Assembly (NCBI GenBank): GCA_963708235.1
Contig: OY970200.1
Span: 2,356,001-2,420,000, forward strand
Length of the DNA stretch: 64,000 bases
Direction: 5' to 3'
From: G963708235 sp963708235
GTDB taxonomy: Bacteria > Actinomycetota > Acidimicrobiia > Spongiisociales > UBA5794
The position numbers and the translations under genes were made by a program. The stretch's first letter is position 1. Each line of letters starts with the position of its first letter. Shown in pieces: positions 8,699 through 17,639 of the stretch. The notes beneath the pieces were generated by a model that saw nothing but the letters and a program-made list of their open reading frames with translations, did no database searches and was not told the origin of the DNA.

Positions 8699-9630
8699 AG
8701 CCGACGCTGCGCGTCCTGACCGCCGCCATCGGTTGGCTGGCGGTGATGGCATCCGTCATCGGACTGATGGGGGGACTGCTGTGGACCTTCGACCTGCTCT
8801 CCCATTTCCGGTTGCAGTATCTCCTGGTCCTCACCGCCGCCGCCGTGGCGATGGCACTGCTCGGGAGCCGGCGGGTGGCGGTGGTGTTCGCCCTCGCCGC
8901 CGTCTTCAACCTGGCGCTGATCGCCCCGTTGTATCTGAGAAGCCAACCGGAGGCGACCGGCGACGACCGTCTCGAGGTGGTCAGCTTCAACATGCAGCTC
9001 TCCAACCCGACCCGACAGCTCCCCTGGATCCTGTCCCACGACCCCGACGTGGTCATCTTCTTCGAGTCGTCGCGGCTGGCGGAGGAACAACTACGCGAGA
9101 TGGACATCGGCTACGAGGTCACCAGCGGGATCGCCGACCATCGTCGGTTCGGTATCACGGTGCTCACCCGGGAGCCGATCGACCTGGAACGGCTGCCATT
9201 CCTCGACAGCGAGGACGAAGCGGTGCGCTTCGAGATGCCGCTGGGTGACGACACGGTGGCGGTGTACGGAATCCACCCACCGAGTCCGTCCAAACCGTGG
9301 CGGTCGGTGGCCCGCAATGAATTCATGCAGATCGCCGGAGAGCGAATCGCCGACGAGGACCTCCCCGTGGTGGTCGCCGGCGACTTCAATGCCACCCCGT
9401 GGTCCGAGGCATTCCGGCTGCTCACCGGACCGGCCGACCTGCGGAACTCCCAGGAGGGGTTCGGGTATGCGGGGACCTGGCCGGCGACCCTGTGGCCGGT
9501 GTTGCGGATCCCGATCGACCACCTGGTGTACAAGGGCGATCTGACCGTCGTCGAGCGCGAGGTCGGGCCTGTGCTCAATGCCGACCACCGGCCGCTCCGG
9601 GTCGTGGTCGCCCCCGCCGCTTCGGACTGA
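8695..9630 (+). CDS. Membrane-anchored endonuclease/exonuclease/phosphatase family protein
   Basis: This 311-residue protein has about three N-terminal membrane helices (residues 5-85) and then an EEP (DNase I-like) domain outside or at the membrane. Motifs are VSFNMQ, the metal-binding Glu in FFESS, GIHPPSP, GDFNATP, IDHL and the terminal ADHRPL. It hydrolyses phosphodiester or phosphomonoester bonds; the substrate is unknown, and the anchor suggests an envelope or extracellular one. GTG at 8695 overlaps the upstream stop (GTGA), so the two form an operon. Confidence 0.85.
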   Translation: MKPTLRVLTAAIGWLAVMASVIGLMGGLLWTFDLLSHFRLQYLLVLTAAAVAMALLGSRRVAVVFALAAVFNLALIAPLYLRSQPEATGDDRLEVVSFNMQLSNPTRQLPWILSHDPDVVIFFESSRLAEEQLREMDIGYEVTSGIADHRRFGITVLTREPIDLERLPFLDSEDEAVRFEMPLGDDTVAVYGIHPPSPSKPWRSVARNEFMQIAGERIADEDLPVVVAGDFNATPWSEAFRLLTGPADLRNSQEGFGYAGTWPATLWPVLRIPIDHLVYKGDLTVVEREVGPVLNADHRPLRVVVAPAASD

Positions 9631-9768
9631 CCACGCCGCGGGGCGGATCCCTTGCGTCACAAGGCCGTCCACGCCATCTGGCCTGCTGTCGGATCGACCC
9701 CGTGCGGCTGAATCGGCGTCTTCCACCGCTTTATGACCGTTTTAGGTCGCATCGGCGATGCTGCCGCC

Positions 9769-9972
9769 ATGAGTGACACAACCACCTTCAGCGGACGAAA
9801 GGTTGCCGGCAAGCGCCGGCGACCAAAGACGGTTGACGGTTTGCGGATGTGCGTCGAATCGGGTTGCGAGACCCGGCTCTCGAAGTACAACCGCAAGGAC
9901 ACCTGCCACGTCCACAGCCCGGTCCATTTCCCGAGAGTGCGAGGCCGCGACCAGCCGGTCGTCGATGTCTGA
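9769..9972 (+). CDS. Small Cys/His protein, putative zinc-ribbon
   Basis: This 67-residue basic protein has a core of the form C-x4-C-x2-x-LSKYN-x4-C-x2-H (MCVESGC, then LSKYNRKDTCHVH), which could bind one zinc ion. The N-terminal half is Lys/Arg-rich (GKRRRPKT), suggesting nucleic-acid binding. I do not recognise a named family with certainty, but similar LSxYN...CxxH modules occur in actinobacterial small proteins. The ATG at 9769 is used because the conserved part begins soon after it. The gene stands alone between the EEP gene and htrA. Confidence 0.55.
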   Translation: MSDTTTFSGRKVAGKRRRPKTVDGLRMCVESGCETRLSKYNRKDTCHVHSPVHFPRVRGRDQPVVDV

Positions 9973-10112
9973 CGGACATCCCCCACCGGTCGCAGTCCCG
10001 AACACTTCACACACCTGACGTAGCCGCCCACCATCCCAGACCCAGATCCCAGCCAGCACCGTCCCAGATCACGACCGCAATGTCGCACACATTTTCCGGA
10101 GGCCGATCCCAG

Positions 10113-11519
10113 ATGAATCACGACACCGAACCCACCCCGGACGAGCTTCGCCTCGTGGCAACCGGGAACCGGGCGCCGGTTTGGGATCGCCTCCCCGACG
10201 AACCACCGCATGCCGATCACATCCCTGTGCCCACCGGCGGCGAGACCTACGCCTACACCGCCGATGGCGCCGCCTTCGACACCAGCGCCGACACCTGGCC
10301 TGCGGTTCCGACGGTGTTCCCTCCCGCCCGTTTCCCATCCGCTCCCGTGGTCCCTGCATCCGGCCCTGTGGCGACCGCCGCTTCTTCTTCTCCCTCCCCG
10401 AAGAAGCGGCGGTCGCCGGGCTGGTTGCAGACCGTGCTCGCCGGTGTGCTCGGCGCCGTTCTGGCCGTAGGCGGTCTGCAGATCATCCAGGACGACCCGA
10501 CCACCACCCTCCCTCTTGATCCGACGGCGGCGCCGGCGGCAGCATTCACCCCCGAGGCGCCGAACCAGCCCCCGGCGACACTCGATCCGCTGAATGAGGC
10601 CGCCGGCGGCGCCGTCGCCATCGGCAATGCCGTGATCCCGTCGATCGTCACCGTCCAGGTCGGCTCCCAGACCGGGGAAGGGCTGGCAATCCAGGGCACC
10701 GGCTCCGGTGTGATCGTGCAGTCCGACGGGTACATCGTCACCAACGACCATGTGATCTCGGTCGGCTCCGCATTCGAAGTGGTGTTGTCCGACGGCCGGA
10801 CCACCTACAGCGCCCGGCTCATCGGCACCGACCCTCTGACCGACCTCGCCGTGCTAAAGATCGAGGCCACCGGTCTCACCGCCATCGCCATCGGCGACAC
10901 CAGCACCCTTCAGGTGGGTGACGCCGCCGTTGCCGTGGGGAGCCCGTTGGGGCTCGAGGGCGGGCCCTCGCTCACCGTCGGGGTCGTCTCGGCGTTCGAA
11001 CGCCGGGTCCAGGTCTCCGGTACCGACACCCTCTACGGAATGATCCAGACCGACGCCCCCATCACCCAGGGCTCGAGCGGCGGGGCGCTGGTCGACGGCG
11101 CCGGTCGCCTCATCGGGATCACCACGGCGGTCGGAGTCAGTTCGGTCGGGGTGGAGGGCATCGGTTTCGCCACACCGGTCGAGTTGATGCTGAGGGTCAC
11201 GGACGAGATCATCGCCACCGGCTCGGTGCAACATGCGTTCCTCGGCATCTTCGGCGCCACCACCTTCACCACCGCCACCGACGGCGCCAGTGTCGCCTCC
11301 GGTGTCGAGGTGACGTCGGTGGAGGCCAACTCGGCCGCCGGCGCCGCCGGATTGGTCACCGGGGACATCATCACCGCCGTCGATGGGGACCCGGTCACCA
11401 CCATGGAAGATCTGATCGTCGCCCTCCGCTATCGCAAGGCCGGCGATGCCGTGGCCCTGACCGTCACCGACGGGCTCGGCGCCGAGTCGAAGGTCAATGT
11501 TCTGCTCGGGATCCGCTGA
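10113..11519 (+). CDS. HtrA/DegP-like serine protease with PDZ domain
   Basis: This 468-residue protein has a cytoplasmic, low-complexity N-terminus of about 100 residues. One membrane helix follows (about 105-125, GWLQTVLAGVLGAVLAVGG), then an extracytoplasmic trypsin-like domain. The catalytic triad is visible as His near 213 (TNDHVIS), Asp near 243 (TDLAVLKIE) and Ser near 322 in GSSGGAL, where GNSGG is more usual. A single PDZ domain closes the protein (about 370-468). It probably degrades or senses misfolded envelope proteins. The ATG at 10113 has GGAGG 10 nt upstream. A strong hairpin lies 47 nt after the stop. Confidence 0.9.
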   Translation: MNHDTEPTPDELRLVATGNRAPVWDRLPDEPPHADHIPVPTGGETYAYTADGAAFDTSADTWPAVPTVFPPARFPSAPVVPASGPVATAASSSPSPKKRRSPGWLQTVLAGVLGAVLAVGGLQIIQDDPTTTLPLDPTAAPAAAFTPEAPNQPPATLDPLNEAAGGAVAIGNAVIPSIVTVQVGSQTGEGLAIQGTGSGVIVQSDGYIVTNDHVISVGSAFEVVLSDGRTTYSARLIGTDPLTDLAVLKIEATGLTAIAIGDTSTLQVGDAAVAVGSPLGLEGGPSLTVGVVSAFERRVQVSGTDTLYGMIQTDAPITQGSSGGALVDGAGRLIGITTAVGVSSVGVEGIGFATPVELMLRVTDEIIATGSVQHAFLGIFGATTFTTATDGASVASGVEVTSVEANSAAGAAGLVTGDIITAVDGDPVTTMEDLIVALRYRKAGDAVALTVTDGLGAESKVNVLLGIR

Positions 11520-11566
11520 CGGGAACCCGTTCGATGCGAGGCAGCTTCTCTCTCCCGGTTGCCTCA

Positions 11567-11600
11567 CTCTGCTGCCGGCCCTGACGGGCCGGCGGCAGAG
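11567..11600 (+). terminator. Strong hairpin after htrA
   Basis: A 15-bp stem with one G-T wobble (arms 11567-11581 and 11586-11600) and a 4-nt loop follows the protease gene. It lacks a T-tract but is very stable, so it is a likely transcription end. Confidence 0.6.
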
Positions 11601-11624
11601 CCACTTCTCCGCCGACGGCGGGCA

Positions 11625-11653
11625 CGGTCCGACACACCCTCGGTGTCGGACCG
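11625..11653. terminator. Second hairpin between htrA and the M3 peptidase gene
   Basis: The arms CGGTCCGACAC (11625-11635) and GTGTCGGACCG (11643-11653) pair perfectly around a 7-nt loop, 24 nt after the first hairpin. It may be a back-up terminator or an operator. Confidence 0.45.
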
Positions 11654-11700
11654 CGTCTGCGTTCACAGGAGTCGTCGTGGCCCAACACCATCGTCGGCGG

Positions 11701-11706
11701 TAGCCT
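11701..11706 (+). promoter_or_regulatory. Leaderless -10 TAGCCT
   Basis: TAGCCT ends 6 nt before the ATG at 11713, and no Shine-Dalgarno sequence is present. Confidence 0.5.
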
Positions 11707-11712
11707 CGCCCG

Positions 11713-13668
11713 ATGCTCAACGACTACACCGCCATCACCGCCGACGACGTCATCGCCACCACCGACGCAGCCCTTGCCGATGCCGACCGGCTGCTCGACG
11801 CCATCGCCGGCACCGCCGACGGCCAGATCGACTTCGCCACCACCCTGGGACGCCTCGACGAAGCCGGGGCAATGGTGAGTGACGCCTACGGCCGCGGCGC
11901 CTTCATGGCACGGGTCCATCCCGATGCCGAGGTCCGCTCCGCCGCCATCGAGGCCGAGGAACGGCTCACCAAGTGGGGTACCGACGTCGTGTTCCGCCGT
12001 GATGTGTACGAGGTGATCGCACGGTACGCCACGAGCGACGAAGCGGCCGCCCTCGAAGGGCCGCAACGCCGTCTGCTCGATTTCGTGATGCGGGACTACC
12101 GCCGCGCCGGGCAACAACTCGACGGTGACGCCCGCAACCACCTCCAGGAGATGCGACGCCGATTGGTCGAACTCGAAGTGGCGTTCGGGACCAACATCGA
12201 CGAATGGACCGACGGCATCGACGTCGACCGCTCCCAGCTCGACGGGTTGCCCGACGACTACATCGATCGACTGGCCACCACCGACGACGGCAAGTTCTGG
12301 GTGTCGATGGACTATCCGGACTACATGCCGTTCATGCGCCACGCCACCGACCGTGGTCTGCGGGAGACCCTGCAGTTCAAGTTCTGGAACCGCGCCGTGG
12401 TCGAGAACCGCCCGTTGCTGGAGGAGGCCGTGGCGCTGCGCCAGGAGGTCGCCGAGCTACTCGGATACGAGAACTGGGCGGCGTACACGATGGAAGTCAA
12501 GATGGCCGGCGAGCCGGGCCGGGTCGACGAACTGTACGACTCGATCGTGCCTGGTCTGACCTCGATGGCCACGACCGAGCTGGCCACGCTGCAGTCTCTC
12601 ATTGCCGACGAGCTCGACGGCGACCAGCTCAGGTCCTGGGACTGGATGTACGCCCATACCCGGCAGCGACGCAACGACTACGGCATCGATCCGGCCGAGG
12701 TCGCCCGATACTTCCCACTCGAATCGGTGGTCGACGGGATGTTCGAACTCACCGGCGAGGTGTTCGGCTTGGACTACCGGCGGATCGAGGACCCCGAAGC
12801 GTGGCACCCCGATGTGTTCGCCTACGAGATCCGCAACCGCGGCGAGGACGAGATCCTGGCCTATTTCTATGCGGACCTGTTCCCCCGCGAGGGCAAGTTC
12901 GGTCATGCCGCCGCGTTCCCCGTCTTCTACGGGCGGCGCCGGCCCGATGGGTCCTACCGCAAGCCGGTGGCCGCCATCGTCGCCAACCTGACCAAACCGA
13001 CCGCCGATTCCCCGTCGCTGCTCGAACACGACGAGGCGGTGACGCTGTTCCACGAATTCGGTCACGTGCTGCACTTCTGTCTCACCGAGGTCGAACTACA
13101 CCGCTTCTCCGGATACGACGCCGAGTGGGACTTCGTCGAAGCGCCGTCGCAGATCATGGAGAACTGGATGTGGGAGGTCGACGTCCTGCAGCGCTTCGCT
13201 CGCCACAGCGAGACAGGCGAGCCGATTCCCCCCGACCTGGTGGAGCGGCTGGTGGCGGCAAGGGACCTCAACGCCGGACTGTTCGAGGTCCGCCAGGTGT
13301 TCCTCGGGTCGCTCGATCTGATGCTCCACACCGGCGGACCCGACCGAGATCTCGACGAGATCTACCGCACCGCCTACGCCGCCACCCTGCTCCCCTTCCA
13401 CGACGGAACGTTCTTCCCGGCGAGCTTTGGTCACCTCATGGGAGGCTACGACGCCGGTTACTACGGCTACCTGTGGGCACGGGTCTACGGCGACGACATG
13501 TTCTCGGCGTTCGAAGAGGGAGGGGTGACCAACCCCGAGGTGGGCGCCGCCTACCGGCGTGAGGTTCTCGCCACCGGTGGCTCGCGGGACGCCATCGAGC
13601 ACCTGCGGGCGTTTCTCGGTCGTGAGCCCAACAGCGATGCCTTCATGCGTCGACTCGGGCTGAGTTGA
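11713..13668 (+). CDS. M3-family oligoendopeptidase (thimet oligopeptidase-like)
   Basis: This 651-residue cytoplasmic zinc metallopeptidase has the motif HEFGH at about residues 447-451 and a third zinc ligand Glu near 476 in FVEAPSQIMENW, the signature of family M3. The C-terminal block YDAGYYGYLWARVYGDDMF is also typical. It cleaves short peptides, probably in peptide recycling. The mRNA seems leaderless (TAGCCT 6 nt before ATG). Its stop overlaps the next start as TTGA. Confidence 0.9.
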   Translation: MLNDYTAITADDVIATTDAALADADRLLDAIAGTADGQIDFATTLGRLDEAGAMVSDAYGRGAFMARVHPDAEVRSAAIEAEERLTKWGTDVVFRRDVYEVIARYATSDEAAALEGPQRRLLDFVMRDYRRAGQQLDGDARNHLQEMRRRLVELEVAFGTNIDEWTDGIDVDRSQLDGLPDDYIDRLATTDDGKFWVSMDYPDYMPFMRHATDRGLRETLQFKFWNRAVVENRPLLEEAVALRQEVAELLGYENWAAYTMEVKMAGEPGRVDELYDSIVPGLTSMATTELATLQSLIADELDGDQLRSWDWMYAHTRQRRNDYGIDPAEVARYFPLESVVDGMFELTGEVFGLDYRRIEDPEAWHPDVFAYEIRNRGEDEILAYFYADLFPREGKFGHAAAFPVFYGRRRPDGSYRKPVAAIVANLTKPTADSPSLLEHDEAVTLFHEFGHVLHFCLTEVELHRFSGYDAEWDFVEAPSQIMENWMWEVDVLQRFARHSETGEPIPPDLVERLVAARDLNAGLFEVRQVFLGSLDLMLHTGGPDRDLDEIYRTAYAATLLPFHDGTFFPASFGHLMGGYDAGYYGYLWARVYGDDMFSAFEEGGVTNPEVGAAYRREVLATGGSRDAIEHLRAFLGREPNSDAFMRRLGLS

Positions 13669-14231
13669 GCGCCGGCGTGGGAGCGACGCAATCGCCGGCA
13701 GGGAGCGTGGACGAGGTGCGAATCCGCACCGCCACGGTCGCCGACGCCGAGGTCCTCGCCGAACTGGGTGCCCGTACCTTTCTGGCGGCATTCGCCGATC
13801 ACCCGCAGAACCGACCCGAGGACATCGCCGACTACGTGGCCTCCGCCTACAACCCGACCCGACAGACCGCCGAACTGACCGACCCGAAATGTGTCTGGCT
13901 GGTGGCGGAGGTCGGCGATCGGGTGGCAGGTTTTGCCCTGCTCAAGCGCAGCGAAACCGAGTCCGGGGTCGACGGCGACCATCCGATCCAGGTCTCCCGG
14001 ATCTACGTCGACGAAACGCTGCTGGGACGGCGGATCGGGAGCCGGCTTCTCGAGCAGTGCCTCGAGGTCGGCCGCAGCGGCGGCCATGACGTGTGCTGGT
14101 TGGGGGTGTGGGAGCACAACCACCGGGCGATCGCCTTCTACGAACGCTTCGGGTTCGCCGAGGTGGGCGACATGACGTTCCTGCTGGGGTCCGATCCGCA
14201 GCGTGACGTCATCATGGCACGGCGTCTGTGA
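13665..14231 (+). CDS. GNAT-family N-acetyltransferase
   Basis: This protein of up to 188 residues carries a GNAT domain. The N-terminal VRIRTATVADAEVLAEL, the acetyl-CoA loop LLGRRIGSRLLEQ and the late NHRAIAFYERFGF motif are typical. The TTG at 13665 overlaps the upstream stop and would give coupling. GTG codons at 13707 and 13716 would start right at the domain and are equally plausible. The last 20 bp overlap the convergent menE gene. Substrate is unknown. Confidence 0.8.
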   Translation: MSAGVGATQSPAGSVDEVRIRTATVADAEVLAELGARTFLAAFADHPQNRPEDIADYVASAYNPTRQTAELTDPKCVWLVAEVGDRVAGFALLKRSETESGVDGDHPIQVSRIYVDETLLGRRIGSRLLEQCLEVGRSGGHDVCWLGVWEHNHRAIAFYERFGFAEVGDMTFLLGSDPQRDVIMARRL

Positions 14232-15726
14232 ACTGATCCTGCTCAGGGGAGGGCCCGGCGGCCAGCGCCCGGTCCAACTTTCCGTTCGCCAGCAGCGGTA
14301 GCTCGGCAACGAATCGCCATCGGCGGGGCCGCTGCGCCGGGGGGAGGCGGCGGCGGGCGAAGTCGTCGAGGTCTCCGGGTGAGGGCACCACACCGTGCGG
14401 TGGTTGCACGACGGCGGCGACCACCGCTCCCCATTCGGAATCCGGTTCACCGTGGACGACACACAGTTCGACATCGGGGTGATCGGTGAGGATCGCTTCC
14501 ACGGTCTGGGGAACAATGTTCTCGCCACCGCTGATGATGACATCGTCGGCTCGCCCCACCACCACCAGCGCATCTCCCTCCCAGCGACCCAGATCCCCGG
14601 TGTGATGGGGACCGGACCGCGGGGGCTCGCCGGCGTAGCCCGGCGACACCGCCGGACCGGACACCAGGATCTCGCCGATCTCGCCGGGGCCGACCGGGCT
14701 GCCGTCGGCGGCGGCGATCTCGACCTTCATGGCTTCGAGCGGTGTCCCGACGGTCCCGATCGATGTCAGTTGCCGACCGGGGGCGACGGTGGCGATCTGG
14801 GAGCACGCCTCGGTGGCGCCGTAGCTGGTCAGCACGGGGTAACCGGCGTCGAGGGCGCCTCGAACCAGACCGGGGGCGGCGGCGGCCCCGCCCACCAGGA
14901 CCATCCGAAGTGATGGCGATGGCACCACACCGGCCTCGATCAGCCGGTACAGCATCGTCGGGACCAGGCTGGCGATCGTCACCGACCCCGCAGCGAGGGC
15001 AGCGGCGATCGCACCGGTCTCGAAGCGACGATGGATCGTCACCGCACCCCCTGCGGCGACGCTGCGCCACAGGACGGAGAGCCCGCCGACGTGAAACAGC
15101 GGGAGCACCAGCAGCCACCGGTCGTCCGGACCGTTGCCGAGTCGGAGCTGAGAGGCGTGGACCGCCGCCGCCACGTTGCCGGCGGTGAGCACCACGGCAC
15201 GGGGCGCACCCGACGACCCGGAGGTCGGGACCCAGGTGTGGTGCCGATCGAGCGGGTCGCTGGCATCCGGCAGGCTGGCATCCGGCAGACTGGCACCTTC
15301 TCGAACCGAGCCGGCTGCGGGCCGTAGCTCCGTGGAGCTGGGACCCGGCGCCAGGGGTTGGATCACCGCACCGTCGAGAATCGCCGCCAGACCCCACTCC
15401 GGAGGCAGCGAACCACGCCGGGTGGCCGGATCGACGACCACGGCCACGGCACCGATCGCCCATAGCGCCCACAAGGAGACGACGGTGTCGAGGGTCCGTT
15501 GGGCGACCACGGCGACGCGGGCGCCAGCGGAGACGCCGGCTTCAAGGATCGCACCCGACCGTTGCGACACCAGGGCGTCGAGTGCGCCGTAGCCGATGAC
15601 CGAACCGGACTGGTCGATCAGCGCCGGGCGTGACGGGTCGAGATCGGCCCACCACCGCAGCCAGCCCACCGGGCGCAGATCGGGCACTGCCGGCAGGATC
15701 CCGGGATGCGGTGGATCCGGGGTCAC
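14212..15726 (-). CDS. menE: o-Succinylbenzoate-CoA ligase
   Basis: This 504-residue AMP-forming acyl-CoA synthetase has the P-loop TSGSSGAPRAVVLT, the motif YGATEACSQ, HHTGDLGRW and the late catalytic-lysine motif PLLANGKLDR. Its place directly divergent from menB-menA-menD supports activation of o-succinylbenzoate for menaquinone synthesis. GTG 15726 is chosen because the ORF extension to 15777 runs into the menB promoter. A tandem 15-bp repeat in a loop region encodes LPDAS twice. Confidence 0.85.
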   Translation of the reverse strand: MTPDPPHPGILPAVPDLRPVGWLRWWADLDPSRPALIDQSGSVIGYGALDALVSQRSGAILEAGVSAGARVAVVAQRTLDTVVSLWALWAIGAVAVVVDPATRRGSLPPEWGLAAILDGAVIQPLAPGPSSTELRPAAGSVREGASLPDASLPDASDPLDRHHTWVPTSGSSGAPRAVVLTAGNVAAAVHASQLRLGNGPDDRWLLVLPLFHVGGLSVLWRSVAAGGAVTIHRRFETGAIAAALAAGSVTIASLVPTMLYRLIEAGVVPSPSLRMVLVGGAAAAPGLVRGALDAGYPVLTSYGATEACSQIATVAPGRQLTSIGTVGTPLEAMKVEIAAADGSPVGPGEIGEILVSGPAVSPGYAGEPPRSGPHHTGDLGRWEGDALVVVGRADDVIISGGENIVPQTVEAILTDHPDVELCVVHGEPDSEWGAVVAAVVQPPHGVVPSPGDLDDFARRRLPPAQRPRRWRFVAELPLLANGKLDRALAAGPSPEQDQFTDAVP

Positions 15727-15758
15727 GGGTAGCTGCGTAGCGTGGTCATCACCGTCAC

Positions 15759-15764
15759 TACAGT
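15759..15764 (+). promoter_or_regulatory. Candidate -10 TACAGT of the menB operon
   Basis: TACAGT ends 11 nt before the menB ATG at 15776, giving a leader of only a few bases. It lies between the divergent menE and menB genes. Confidence 0.4.
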
Positions 15765-15775
15765 ATCGACCCACC

Positions 15776-16666
15776 ATGGTCTCCGAGCTGTTCGACCCCG
15801 CCGCATGGGAACCCGTCGCCGAGTTCTCCTTCGAGGACATCACCTACCACCGCGCCGTCGGGGTGGGGGCGGTGCGTATCGCCTTCGACCGACCCGAGGT
15901 CCGCAACGCCTTCCGGCCGCAGACCGTCGACGAGTTGTTCACCGCCCTCGACCACGCCCGCGCCACCCCCGATGTCGGGTGCGTGCTGCTCACCGGCAAC
16001 GGACCGTCCCCCAAGGACGGCGGGTGGGCATTCTGTTCGGGCGGTGACCAGCGGATCCGCGGACGTGACGGGTACAAGTACGTCGCAGGTGAGACGGTCG
16101 ATCCCGCCCGTCTGGGACGTCTCCACATCCTCGAGGTGCAGCGACTGATCCGATTCATGCCCAAGGTGGTGATCGCCGTCGTCCCCGGGTGGGCGGTGGG
16201 AGGTGGACACAGCCTCCACGTCGTCTGCGACCTGACGCTGGCCAGCCGGGAGCATGCGGTGTTCAAGCAGACCGACGCCGATGTCGCCAGCTTCGACGGT
16301 GGATACGGGTCGGCACTGCTCGCCCGCCAGGTGGGGCAGAAGCGGGCCCGCGAGATTTTCTTCCTCGGTCGCGACTACTCGGCTCAGGACGCCTTCGACA
16401 TGGGGATGGTCAACGCCGTCGTCGACCACGCCGACCTGGAGGGCGTCGCCCTGGAGTGGGCCGGCGAGATCGTGGCGAAGAGCCCGACCGCCCAGCGGAT
16501 GCTCAAGTACGCCTTCAACCTTCCCGACGAGGGTCTGGTTGGCCAGCAACTGTTCGCCGGGGAGGCGACCCGCCTCGCCTACGGCACCGACGAGGCCGAG
16601 GAAGGTCGGGACGCCTTCCTGGAGAAGCGTCCAGCGGATTTCACCCGGTTCCCTTGGCACTACTGA
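15776..16666 (+). CDS. menB: 1,4-Dihydroxy-2-naphthoyl-CoA synthase
   Basis: This 296-residue crotonase-fold enzyme performs the Dieckmann-type ring closure of o-succinylbenzoyl-CoA. The oxyanion-hole segment WAFCSGGDQ, GWAVGGGHSLHVVCDLT, the block FDGGYGSALLARQVGQK and the C-terminal FTRFPWHY are MenB hallmarks. It starts the rightward men operon, and menA overlaps its 3' end. Confidence 0.95.
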   Translation: MVSELFDPAAWEPVAEFSFEDITYHRAVGVGAVRIAFDRPEVRNAFRPQTVDELFTALDHARATPDVGCVLLTGNGPSPKDGGWAFCSGGDQRIRGRDGYKYVAGETVDPARLGRLHILEVQRLIRFMPKVVIAVVPGWAVGGGHSLHVVCDLTLASREHAVFKQTDADVASFDGGYGSALLARQVGQKRAREIFFLGRDYSAQDAFDMGMVNAVVDHADLEGVALEWAGEIVAKSPTAQRMLKYAFNLPDEGLVGQQLFAGEATRLAYGTDEAEEGRDAFLEKRPADFTRFPWHY

Positions 16667-17541
16667 ACGGATGGCGACGTTGGGTTCTGGCGGCCCGCCC
16701 GGCGACGCTGTGGGCGGCCGTCGCCCCGGTGCTGGTCGGCTCGGCGCTGGCCTTCGACGACGGCGTGTTCGCTGGTGATCGTTTCGTCGCCGTGCTGGCG
16801 GCGGCGGTGTTGCTCCAGATCGGGGTCAACTTCGCCAACGACCTCTCCGACGCCGTCCGCGGCGCCGACACCGAACACCGGGTCGGTCCGCCCCGGGCGG
16901 TGGCGGGCGGGCTGGTGACCCCCGCCGAGATGAAGCGGGCGATCGCCGTCGTCTTCGGTGCGGCGGTGCTGATCGGCGCCTATCTGGTCGCCGTCGCCGG
17001 TCCGGTGATCCTGGTGATCGGGGTGGTGTCGATCGTTGCCGCCCTCGGATACACCGGTGGGCCGATCCCCTACGGATACCGGGCGCTCGGCGAGGTATTC
17101 GTGTTCGCCTTCTTCGGTCTGGTGGCCACGGTCGGGACCCGGTTCGTCTACGACCAGACGGCACCTGTCGATGCCTGGGCTGGCGGCGTGGCGATGGGTG
17201 GTTTCGCCGCCGCCATCCTGGTCGCCAACAATCTGCGCGATATCGACACCGACGCCACGGCCGGAAAGCGCACCCTGGCGGTGCGACTCGGCAAGGTCAC
17301 CACACGCCGGCTCTATCTCGCCCTGGTCGCCCTCCCGTTCGTAGCCGTGACGCTCGCCGTCGTCGCCGGTTGGTTCCCGGTCCCTGCCCTGACGACGGTC
17401 GCCGCCGCCCCGCTTCTCATCACCCCGGTCAAACTGGTGAGAGACGGCGCCACCGACCGGGCGCTGATCCCGGTGCTGGTGACCACCGCCCGCACTCAGA
17501 TCGTCTTCGCCGCACTGTTTGCGGTCGGGGTGACTGTCTGA
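16654..17541 (+). CDS. menA: 1,4-Dihydroxy-2-naphthoate polyprenyltransferase
   Basis: This integral membrane UbiA-family prenyltransferase of about 295 residues has roughly eight or nine helices. The two Asp-rich motifs are NFANDLSDAVRGADT (about residues 55-70) and NNLRDIDTDATAGKRTLAV (about 190-208), and they bind Mg-prenyl diphosphate. It makes demethylmenaquinone. No ATG is near. The TTG at 16654 overlaps the menB stop by 13 bp; a CTG at 16663 (overlap CTGA) is the alternative. Confidence 0.9.
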   Translation: MALLNGWRRWVLAARPATLWAAVAPVLVGSALAFDDGVFAGDRFVAVLAAAVLLQIGVNFANDLSDAVRGADTEHRVGPPRAVAGGLVTPAEMKRAIAVVFGAAVLIGAYLVAVAGPVILVIGVVSIVAALGYTGGPIPYGYRALGEVFVFAFFGLVATVGTRFVYDQTAPVDAWAGGVAMGGFAAAILVANNLRDIDTDATAGKRTLAVRLGKVTTRRLYLALVALPFVAVTLAVVAGWFPVPALTTVAAAPLLITPVKLVRDGATDRALIPVLVTTARTQIVFAALFAVGVTV

Positions 17542-17626
17542 CGCGCTGGCAGGCCGAGGTTCCGCTCCCGGGGATGCCATCCGCGGTGCGATGGGTGCCG
17601 TCTGCCCTTCGGGGGTCAGTCACAGG

Positions 17627-17632
17627 TAGGCT
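17627..17632 (+). promoter_or_regulatory. Leaderless -10 TAGGCT of menD
   Basis: TAGGCT ends 7 nt before the menD GTG at 17640. This suggests menD can be transcribed separately from menBA. Confidence 0.5.
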
Positions 17633-17639
17633 CCCGGCG

